Shown: in pieces, positions 57,914 through 64,000 of the stretch
How the letters are laid out: each line of letters opens with the position of its first letter
Position numbering within the stretch: position 1 is the stretch's first letter
Origin: Polymorphobacter_B sp038225475
GTDB taxonomy: Bacteria > Pseudomonadota > Alphaproteobacteria > Sphingomonadales > Sphingomonadaceae
NCBI GenBank assembly: GCA_038225475.1
Contig: JBBRRA010000005.1
Coordinates: 177,827-241,826, forward strand
Reading direction: 5' to 3'
DNA: 64,000 nucleotides
The notes under the pieces: generated by a model
What the model was told of the DNA's origin: nothing
What the model saw: only the letters and a program-made list of their open reading frames with translations
Databases searched by the model: none
Translations under genes and position numbers: made by a program

Positions 57914-59218
57914 TCAACGGTCGGGGTAGATCGGGAACCGCTGGCACAGCGCGCGCACCCGAACGTTGACCGCCGCCTCGACCGCGCCGTTACCCTCGGC
58001 ACCGTGTGCGGCCAGACCGTCGAGCACATCGGCGATCATGTCGCCGATGGCGGCGAATTCGACCACGCCGAAGCCGCGCGTCGTGCCAGCGGGCGAACCG
58101 ACGCGGATGCCGCTGGTCTTGGTCGGCGGCAGCGGATCGAACGGCACGCCGTTCTTGTTACAGGTGATGCCGGCACGCTCGAGCGCCTCGTCGGCATCGC
58201 GGCCGGTAAGGCCCTTCGGAGTCAGGTCGATCAGCGCGAGATGCGTATCGGTGCCGCCCGCGACGACATCGCACCCGCGCTCGACCAGCTTGGCGGCAAG
58301 CGTTTGCGCGTTGGTGACCACCGCCCGGGCGTAGGTTTTGAACTCGGGACGCAGTGCCTCGGCGAACGCCACCGCCTTGGCGGCGATGACGTGCATCAGC
58401 GGGCCGCCCTGCAGGCCGGGGAACACCGCCGAATTGAACTTTTTACCGAGCGCCTCGTCGTTCGACAGGATCATGCCGCCGCGCGGGCCGCGCAACGTCT
58501 TGTGCGTGGTCGTGGTGACGACATGCGCGTGCGGCAGCGGGCTCGGGTGGATCCCGGCGGCAACCAGCCCGGAGAAATGCGCCATGTCGACCAGCAGATA
58601 CGCGCCGACCGCATCGGCAATCGCCCGGAAGTGCGCAAAGTCGATGATACGCGGATACGCCGACCCGCCCGCAATCAGCAACGTCGGCTTATGCTCGTGC
58701 GCCAGCCGCTCGACCTGCTCGAAATCGATCAGGTGATCGTCGCGGCGCACGCCATATTGCACCGCATTGAACCACTTGCCCGACATCGCCGGGGCGGCGC
58801 CGTGCGTCAGGTGGCCGCCGGCATCGAGGCTCATGCCGAGGATAGTGTCGCCGGGCTTGGTCAGCGCGAGCATCACCGCACCGTTCGCCTGCGCGCCCGA
58901 ATGCGGCTGCACATTGGCATAGGCGCAGTTGAACAGCGCCTTGGCGCGGTCGATCGCTAGCGTCTCTACCGCGTCGGACGGACCGCAGCCCTGATAATAG
59001 CGCTTGCCGGGATAGCCCTCGGCATATTTGTTGGTGAACACCGACCCCTGCGCTTCGAGCACGGCGCGGCTGACGATGTTCTCGCTGGCGATCAGCTCGA
59101 TCTGGTTCTGCTGACGATGCAGTTCGCGCGCGACGGCATCGGCAACGCTGCGATCGCCGGTTTCGAGGCTGTCGCTGAAAAAGCCGTCGGCGTGGGTGTA
59201 ATTCGGTGCGGTGCTCAT
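57914..59218 (-). CDS. glyA: Serine hydroxymethyltransferase
   Basis: A 434-aa pyridoxal-phosphate enzyme interconverting serine and glycine with one-carbon transfer to tetrahydrofolate. It shows QIELIASENIVSRAVLEAQG, NKYAEGYPGKRYYQGCG, and the PLP-lysine in HVVTTTTHKTLRGPRGGMIL, near the middle. The ATG overlaps the rpiB stop. No riboswitch is visible upstream, since the gene follows rpiB directly. Confidence 0.97.
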   Translation of the reverse strand: MSTAPNYTHADGFFSDSLETGDRSVADAVARELHRQQNQIELIASENIVSRAVLEAQGSVFTNKYAEGYPGKRYYQGCGPSDAVETLAIDRAKALFNCAYANVQPHSGAQANGAVMLALTKPGDTILGMSLDAGGHLTHGAAPAMSGKWFNAVQYGVRRDDHLIDFEQVERLAHEHKPTLLIAGGSAYPRIIDFAHFRAIADAVGAYLLVDMAHFSGLVAAGIHPSPLPHAHVVTTTTHKTLRGPRGGMILSNDEALGKKFNSAVFPGLQGGPLMHVIAAKAVAFAEALRPEFKTYARAVVTNAQTLAAKLVERGCDVVAGGTDTHLALIDLTPKGLTGRDADEALERAGITCNKNGVPFDPLPPTKTSGIRVGSPAGTTRGFGVVEFAAIGDMIADVLDGLAAHGAEGNGAVEAAVNVRVRALCQRFPIYPDR

Positions 59219-59670
59219 GAATAGGCTTCCTGCAGGCTCAATTTGTCGACGCGTGTGGCATGGCGGCCGCCGGCAAATTCCGTGGTCAAAAACTCGTGGA
59301 GACAGTCGCGTGCCACCTCGATGCCGATGATCCGGCTGCCGAGCGCGAGCACATTGGCGTCGTTATGCTGACGCGCCAGCCGCGCCATCAGCCCGCTGGT
59401 GCACAGCGCCGCGCGGACCGCCGGGTTGCGGTTGGCGGCAATCGAAATGCCGATGCCCGATCCGCAGACGACAATCCCGCGTGCCGCGCGGCCCGAGGCA
59501 ATCGCATCGCCGACCGCACGCCCGAAATCGGGGTAATCGACCGACCGCTCACCGTCCGCGGTACCAAGATCGAGGATCGCATGCCCGGCAGCGCGCAAGT
59601 CGCCGACCAGCATCGCCTTGAGCGCAAAGCCGGCATGATCGGCAGCAATGGCGATAACGTCCTGGTTCAT
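59215..59670 (-). CDS. rpiB: Ribose-5-phosphate isomerase B
   Basis: A 151-aa isomerase of the RpiB/LacAB family interconverting ribose-5-P and ribulose-5-P. It has IAIAADHAGFALKAMLVGDL, VDYPDFGRAVGDAIASG, and the catalytic-cysteine region GIVVCGSGIGISIAANRNPA, followed by NDANVLALGSRIIG. It leads the rpiB-glyA-nrdR-trmJ run; 95 bp upstream hold the likely promoter. Confidence 0.94.
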   Translation of the reverse strand: MNQDVIAIAADHAGFALKAMLVGDLRAAGHAILDLGTADGERSVDYPDFGRAVGDAIASGRAARGIVVCGSGIGISIAANRNPAVRAALCTSGLMARLARQHNDANVLALGSRIIGIEVARDCLHEFLTTEFAGGRHATRVDKLSLQEAYS

Positions 59671-59766
59671 GCCACTCTTCGACTGGGAAACGGCGGGATG
59701 CTACCACATCTAGCGGTCGACACTCCATTCGGCAATCGCGTTGCGGTGGCGGCATGACCGCAGGCG

Positions 59767-60801
59767 CTAGTCGAAATCGAGATCGCCGCTGGCGGGTTTG
59801 ACGAAATAGCTGGCGACCGTCGCTTCATCGACGCCTGCCAGTGTCGCTGGCCGCCACTTCGGCGACTTGTCCTTGTCGATCAGCTGCGCGCGGATGCCTT
59901 CGAAGAAATCATGCCCATGCTTGATCGCACACACCAGCCGGTATTCGGTCGTCAGCGCCGCCTCGACATCGACATTCGCCCCCATCCGCAGCGCGCGCAG
60001 CGACAGTTTGAGCGACGTCGGTGACATCCGCGCAATTGCGGCATGCTGCGTCAGCGCCCACGCGTCGCCGCCCGCAAGGCTGGCCTGGATCGCCTCGACG
60101 CTGTCATGCAGAAAGTGAAAGTCGATCGCATCGCGCAGCGCCGCGAGCGGGGCCTCGCCGGGGTCGGTGTGCAGCGTCGCGAGCACCGTTTCGACCGGTT
60201 GCGACCCATCGGCGAGCAGCTCCATCAGCAGCGGCAGCCGTTCGGAGGCGATATAATGCGTCGCAACCCCGGCATACAGGCAGTCCGCGCCGTTCAGCCG
60301 CGCACCGGTCAACGCCGCATAAGTGCCGATTTCGCCCGGCAGCCGCGGCAGCGCAAAGGTGCCGCCGACATCGGGGATCAGCCCGATGCCGGTTTCGGGC
60401 ATCGCGAACATCGTGCGCTCGGTCGCCACGCGGTAGCGGCCGTGGATCGACAACCCGACGCCGCCGCCCATCGTCACCCCGTCGAGGATCGCGACATAGG
60501 GGTCGGGGTAGACTGCGATGGTCTGGTTCATCCGGTATTCGTCATGGAAGAACCCCTCCCACTCGTCGCTGCCGGCGCGCCCGGCGTGGTACATGCCGAC
60601 CACGTCGCCGCCCGCGCAGAACGCGCGCTCGCCCGCGCCCTCCACGATGACCAGGGCGACACCGGCATCGCCGAGGCTGTCGTACAGCGCCTGCTGGATA
60701 CCGACGCACATGGCGCGGTTGAGCGCGTTCAGCTGCGCCGGACGGTTCAGCGTGATGACCAGCGCGCGGCCGCGACGTTCGAACAGGACTTGGTCGGTCA
60801 T
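59767..60801 (-). CDS. 3-hydroxyisobutyryl-CoA hydrolase-like crotonase
   Basis: A 344-aa crotonase-fold enzyme. Length and motifs fit the HIBYL-CoA hydrolase branch used in valine breakdown rather than short enoyl-CoA hydratases: GAGERAFCAGGDVVGMYHAG, ILDGVTMGGGVGLSIHGRYR, ERTMFAMPETGIGLIPDVGG, and a C-terminal extension (KSPKWRPATLAGVDEATVAS). The ATG overlaps the stop of the thioesterase gene, so the two are coupled. Confidence 0.88.
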   Translation of the reverse strand: MTDQVLFERRGRALVITLNRPAQLNALNRAMCVGIQQALYDSLGDAGVALVIVEGAGERAFCAGGDVVGMYHAGRAGSDEWEGFFHDEYRMNQTIAVYPDPYVAILDGVTMGGGVGLSIHGRYRVATERTMFAMPETGIGLIPDVGGTFALPRLPGEIGTYAALTGARLNGADCLYAGVATHYIASERLPLLMELLADGSQPVETVLATLHTDPGEAPLAALRDAIDFHFLHDSVEAIQASLAGGDAWALTQHAAIARMSPTSLKLSLRALRMGANVDVEAALTTEYRLVCAIKHGHDFFEGIRAQLIDKDKSPKWRPATLAGVDEATVASYFVKPASGDLDFD

Positions 60802-61247
60802 GACTTTTCCACCATCAGTGCAGTGTCGGGCATCGGCATCGGTAAGCCGGTCGTCGTCATCCGGGCCAGCAGCTTGCCGTCGGCGTCGAGCAGATCTGCC
60901 TCCATGAAGGCAACGCGTTGACCGAGCCGCAGGCACCGCCCCTCGGCGAATAAAGTGCCGATCTTGGCAGGCGCAAAATAGCTGACCTTGAGTTCGAGCG
61001 TCGGCATGACGATCCGCATGCCCGATTTGGCGATCGCAGCGATCGCGGCGCAGTCATCGAGCATCGCGGCGATAATCCCGCCCTGAACGTTGCCCATCGG
61101 GTTGCAATATTCGCTCCGCCCTTCGAAGCTCATCCGCACTGTCCCCGCTTCCGGGTCGACCGCCAGCACCTGCCGACCGAGCAGCGCCGAAGTCGGCGGC
61201 ATCCGCGTGTTCATCGCCTGCAGCAGTTCGGCATTGGTCATCGGCAC
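60798..61247 (-). CDS. PaaI-family hotdog thioesterase
   Basis: A ~149-aa hotdog-fold acyl-CoA thioesterase. The family core is NPMGNVQGGIIAAMLDDCAA (catalytic acid on the long helix), with LELKVSYFAPAKIGTLFAEG on a beta strand. I favour the GTG at 61247, six nt after GAGGAG; the ATG at 61241 is the alternative. The ribosome site overlaps the murI stop. Substrate unknown. Confidence 0.82.
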   Translation of the reverse strand: MPMTNAELLQAMNTRMPPTSALLGRQVLAVDPEAGTVRMSFEGRSEYCNPMGNVQGGIIAAMLDDCAAIAAIAKSGMRIVMPTLELKVSYFAPAKIGTLFAEGRCLRLGQRVAFMEADLLDADGKLLARMTTTGLPMPMPDTALMVEKS

Positions 61248-61257
61248 GCACGGCTCC

Positions 61258-62049
61258 TCACAGATACTCGACGCGGTCGAGGCCATAGCCTTGGAGCGCA
61301 GGGCGCAGGGCGTCAATGTCCGCCGCCGGTGCCGTGAATACCGCCGTACCGCCCGGCGCGTGCGCGCTCCATGCCACGTCGCGCAGCAGGTGCGACACCT
61401 GCCGCGCGATCCCCGCGCCGCCGTCGACAAAGGTCAGCGGGCGCGGCGCGGCGGCGGCAAGCTCGGCGGCGACCAGCGGAAAGTGCGTGCACGCGAGCGC
61501 GACGACGTCGATCCGCTCGCCGCCGGGTTGCCCGAGCAAGCCGTCGAGTTCGGCTGCAAAGGCGCTGCGGTCAGCCGTCACACCGCGCAGCTTCGCCTCC
61601 GCCAGTTCGACCAGCCGCGCCGAGCCGTGGCGTAACACAAGGCAATCGCTGGCGAATTCGGCTGCAAGATGATCGACATAGGGCTGCCGCACCGTGGCGC
61701 GGGTGCCGAGCACGCCGATTGCCCGCGTCCGGCTTGCCTCGGCTGCGGGCTTGATCGCCGGAACCGTGCCGACCACCGGCAACGCCAGCGCGGCGCGCAC
61801 GGCGGCCAGCGCGATCGTCGAGGCGGTGTTGCACGCGATAACCACCAGCTGCGGGCGGTAGCGTTCGACCAGCCGCCCGAGCAGCGCGGGCACCCGCGCC
61901 GCAATCTCCGCCTCCGCCTTGGTACCATAGGGGAAGCCTGCATTATCAGCGACATAGACCATGTTCGCTGCTGGCAACGCCGCGCGCACCGGAGCCAGCA
62001 CCGACAATCCGCCGACGCCCGAATCGAAGAACAGGATGGGTGCGGTCAT
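61258..62049 (-). CDS. murI: Glutamate racemase
   Basis: A 263-aa cofactor-free racemase supplying D-glutamate for peptidoglycan. It has ILFFDSGVGGLSVLAPVRAA, NMVYVADNAGFPYGTK, the first catalytic cysteine in VVIACNTASTIALAAVRAAL, and the second in VVALACTHFPLVAAEL. The ATG is at 62049; a longer frame upstream lacks family similarity. It leads a three-gene run with the thioesterase and crotonase. Operator-like repeats lie about 46 nt upstream. Confidence 0.95.
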   Translation of the reverse strand: MTAPILFFDSGVGGLSVLAPVRAALPAANMVYVADNAGFPYGTKAEAEIAARVPALLGRLVERYRPQLVVIACNTASTIALAAVRAALALPVVGTVPAIKPAAEASRTRAIGVLGTRATVRQPYVDHLAAEFASDCLVLRHGSARLVELAEAKLRGVTADRSAFAAELDGLLGQPGGERIDVVALACTHFPLVAAELAAAAPRPLTFVDGGAGIARQVSHLLRDVAWSAHAPGGTAVFTAPAADIDALRPALQGYGLDRVEYL

Positions 62050-62094
62050 GCCCGCAGCCCTAGCGGGGCCGTCCGCTACCGGCAACTCTGCGTG

Positions 62095-62123
62095 AAACGT
62101 GTCACGTTTTTTTGTGTCACGTT
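62095..62123 (-). promoter_or_regulatory. Operator-like palindrome and second copy upstream of murI
   Basis: AAACGTGTCACGTTT (62095-62109) is a perfect 15-bp palindrome. A second partial copy, TGTGTCACGTT (62113-62123), follows 15 bp on in the same orientation, separated by a T-run. They lie 46-74 bp upstream of the murI start codon, where a repressor or activator could act. Confidence 0.5.
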
Positions 62124-62206
62124 GTTTCAGCCGTGCCGGCCTGCGTCTATCCCGACCGCAACTTGCACTACGGTTAGCACAGCATTGCCGAATTGTCCAT
62201 ATCGGA

Positions 62207-62851
62207 TCATCTCCGCGCGCCCGGCATCCGCCACCCGACGACGGCGAGCACAGCGGCGCCCCCGGCTGCGAACCACAGCCCGCCCAGCCCGAACCGCACA
62301 TAGGCCGCCGCCCCGCCCGACGCGCCGCCGGCCAGCGCACCCCACAGCAGCAGGTACGGCCACCAAGCATAGCGATCGCCGCCGCGCAGTGCTGCTGCGA
62401 TGCGCTGCCCCAGCTTGACCAGCGTGCCGGTCATATACGTCAGCCCGATCTGCACCTCGCCATTGGCTTCGAACGCGGCGTTTTCCGCCCCCATCGCCAG
62501 CGTCATCAGGATGATCGTCGCGACCCGCGCCTCGCCGAAAGGCGCGACTGCCGCTGCAACCAGCAACAGCCCGGCCACCAGCGTCAGCACCCAGCCGCGC
62601 CGGAACCGCCCCGCCGCATGGCCGGTGATCGACCCGATGATCACGCCGACCACAAAGGTGGCGATCAGCCCGGCTGCAAACGCCGCATTGATCGACCCCT
62701 GCGCCACCCCGACGCCGAACCGGGTCGAGTTGCCGCTCATAAACGACACGAAAAAGCCGCCCATCGTGAGAAAGCCGATCGCATCGACGAACCCGGCGAC
62801 CGCCGACAGCGCGGCGGCGAGCACGGTCGTGCGGCGATCATAGCGGTTCAT
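62207..62851 (-). CDS. DUF1275 (YoaK-family) membrane protein
   Basis: A 214-aa inner-membrane protein with about six helices. It has the family blocks AVAGFVDAIGFLTMGGFFVS, FMSGNSTRFGVGVAQG, AMGAENAAFEANGEVQIGLT with YMTGTLVKLGQRIA after it. Function is unknown; some relatives are suggested to be transporters. The ATG at 62851 fits the family N-terminus; it is divergent from hemB across 122 bp. Confidence 0.9.
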   Translation of the reverse strand: MNRYDRRTTVLAAALSAVAGFVDAIGFLTMGGFFVSFMSGNSTRFGVGVAQGSINAAFAAGLIATFVVGVIIGSITGHAAGRFRRGWVLTLVAGLLLVAAAVAPFGEARVATIILMTLAMGAENAAFEANGEVQIGLTYMTGTLVKLGQRIAAALRGGDRYAWWPYLLLWGALAGGASGGAAAYVRFGLGGLWFAAGGAAVLAVVGWRMPGARR

Positions 62852-62973
62852 GCCGCAACTGTTCGATGGTCGTCGCGGCGGTGTCCAGCCGAAATCCGGC
62901 GCGCTGCACAAACCATAGCGCCGCGCGATGTCGCTGATGACAGCGGCAGCGCCCGGCGCTAACGCTGATCGCC

Positions 62974-63975
62974 ATGACCAACGCCCCACATGCCCCCTAC
63001 CCCGCGCTCCGGTTGCGCCGCAGTCGCGCCGCGCCATGGTCACGCGCGCTGGTTGCCGAACATGTGCTGACGCCGGCCGACCTGATCTGGCCGCTGTTCG
63101 TGACCGAGGGCACGGGCGTGCGGCAGCCGATCGCAACGATGCCCGGTGTCGAGCGATTGTCGGTCGATCTGCTCGCGGCGGCGGCGAAGGAGGCGGCGGC
63201 GCTCGGCATTCCGTGCCTTGCGCTGTTTCCGAACACGCAGCCCGACCGCCGCTCGATGCAGGGCGAGGAAGCGCTCAACCCCGATAATCTGATGTGCCGC
63301 GCAGTCCGCGCAATCAAGGCGAGCGGAGCGAATATCGGTGTGCTGACCGATGTCGCGCTCGATCCGTACACCAGCCACGGGCATGACGGGCTGCTGAGCG
63401 ACGACGGCCGCATCCTCAACGACCCGTCGGTCGAAGTGCTCGTCGGTCAGGCCTTGAACCAGGCGCGAGCGGGCGCGGACATCATCGCGCCGTCGGATAT
63501 GATGGACGGGCGCGTCGGCGCGATCCGGGCCGCGCTCGAGGCCGACGGCTTCCACGACGTGCAGATCATGGCCTATGCGGCGAAATATGCGAGCGCCTTC
63601 TACGGCCCGTTCCGCGACGCGGTCGGGTCGGGCGGCTACCTCAAGGGCGACAAAAAGACGTACCAGATGGATTACGCCAACAGCGACGAAGCGCTGCGCG
63701 AAGTCGCGCTGGACATTGCCGAAGGTGCCGATTCGGTGATGGTCAAGCCGGGCTTGCCGTATCTCGACATCGTCCGCCGCGTGAAGGACCGCTTCGACGT
63801 GCCGGTGTTCGCGTACCAGGTGTCGGGCGAATATGCGATGATCGAAGCGGCAGTGGCGGCGGGCGTGCTCGACCGCGACAAGGCGGTGATCGAGACGCTG
63901 ACCGCGTTCAAGCGTGCCGGTTGCTCGGGGGTGCTGACCTATCACGCGGTCGCGGCGGCGCGGCTGCTGGGATAG
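62974..63975 (+). CDS. hemB: Porphobilinogen synthase (delta-aminolevulinate dehydratase)
   Basis: A 333-aa enzyme joining two 5-aminolevulinates to porphobilinogen for heme and (bacterio)chlorophyll. The metal loop reads VALDPYTSHGHDGLLSDDG, with Asp where zinc-type enzymes have Cys, indicating the magnesium-dependent type. The first Schiff-base lysine is in MAYAAKYASAFYGPFRDA and the second in SVMVKPGLPYLDIVRRV. The stop is 25 nt from the right edge. Confidence 0.96.
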   Translation: MTNAPHAPYPALRLRRSRAAPWSRALVAEHVLTPADLIWPLFVTEGTGVRQPIATMPGVERLSVDLLAAAAKEAAALGIPCLALFPNTQPDRRSMQGEEALNPDNLMCRAVRAIKASGANIGVLTDVALDPYTSHGHDGLLSDDGRILNDPSVEVLVGQALNQARAGADIIAPSDMMDGRVGAIRAALEADGFHDVQIMAYAAKYASAFYGPFRDAVGSGGYLKGDKKTYQMDYANSDEALREVALDIAEGADSVMVKPGLPYLDIVRRVKDRFDVPVFAYQVSGEYAMIEAAVAAGVLDRDKAVIETLTAFKRAGCSGVLTYHAVAAARLLG

Positions 63976-64000
63976 CCGCCGAGCGACGGCGCCGCCCTAG

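Noticed and set aside
57455..58960. 501-codon plus-strand frame
   Set aside because: Antisense to nrdR and glyA, both of which have full family motifs; typical GC-rich shadow frame.
62095..62123. Intrinsic terminator for a plus-strand transcript
   Set aside because: A palindrome followed by seven T looks like one, but no plus-strand gene ends here, and the site is at promoter position for murI on the other strand.
1..64000. Mobile elements, prophage, CRISPR arrays or defence systems
   Set aside because: I saw no transposase, integrase, phage structural gene, regular spaced repeats or known defence proteins in any frame.

Overview
The window is 64 kb of GC-rich chromosome, apparently from an alphaproteobacterium of the Sphingomonadales. 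The evidence is an adjacent pair of cell-cycle genes sciP and ctrA, a crtY-crtI-crtB carotenoid operon with crtW and crtZ, an XrtV-type exosortase/EPS locus, dense 4-nt gene overlaps, and a flagellar operon headed by an FlbD-like regulator. A bciB-type 8-vinyl reductase gene next to the carotenoid genes suggests an aerobic anoxygenic phototroph (Sandarakinorhabdus/Polymorphobacter-like). That placement is inference; no 16S gene or reaction-centre gene lies in the window.

Layout. 1-3.6 kb: a TonB-dependent receptor (cut by the left edge) directly behind an exported metallophosphatase. 3.7-16.2 kb: an exopolysaccharide export locus with a polyprenyl sugar-phosphate transferase, an XrtV accessory protein, EpsI, exosortase, tyrosine-kinase-like ATPase, Wzz-like protein, Wza-like SLBB protein and outer-membrane barrel on the minus strand. 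Divergently follow an AAA ATPase, two family-2 glycosyltransferases and an EpsD-like PPIase. 16.2-19.6 kb: rmlACDB for dTDP-L-rhamnose, then nhaA and a DUF1345 gene. 21.4-24.4 kb: tRNA-Val(CAC), HU and Lon. 24.6-32.7 kb: MHS transporter, bciB, a small lipoprotein and the crt genes. 32.8-38.4 kb: pdxH, CDF transporter, PhzF protein, P450 with alpha/beta hydrolase, and a winged-helix regulator. 38.6-53.95 kb: flagellar region, with one sigma54 activator on the plus strand facing an unbroken minus-strand run flbD-fliEFGHIJKLMNOPQR-flhB-fliD-fliS, preceded by a near-perfect sigma54 promoter. 54-64 kb: mnmA, sciP, ctrA, the rpiB-glyA-nrdR-trmJ run, murI-thioesterase-acyl-CoA hydrolase, a DUF1275 protein and hemB.

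How it fits together. The EPS and rml genes can build and export a rhamnose-containing polysaccharide. The exosortase group would process or anchor surface proteins linked to that polymer, but no protein with a clear sorting tail is seen here. The crt genes would make ketolated and hydroxylated beta-carotene derivatives, and BciB would serve bacteriochlorophyll synthesis. CtrA and SciP are the usual top-level regulators of alphaproteobacterial motility, and a sigma54 promoter drives the class II flagellar operon.

I see no insertion sequences, prophage, CRISPR array or rRNA. No gene-free stretch exceeds about 300 bases; the longest, 56406-56687, holds a hairpin and an AT-rich dyad. Coordinates include stop codons; several starts were moved inward from the longest open frame, with the reason given in each entry.
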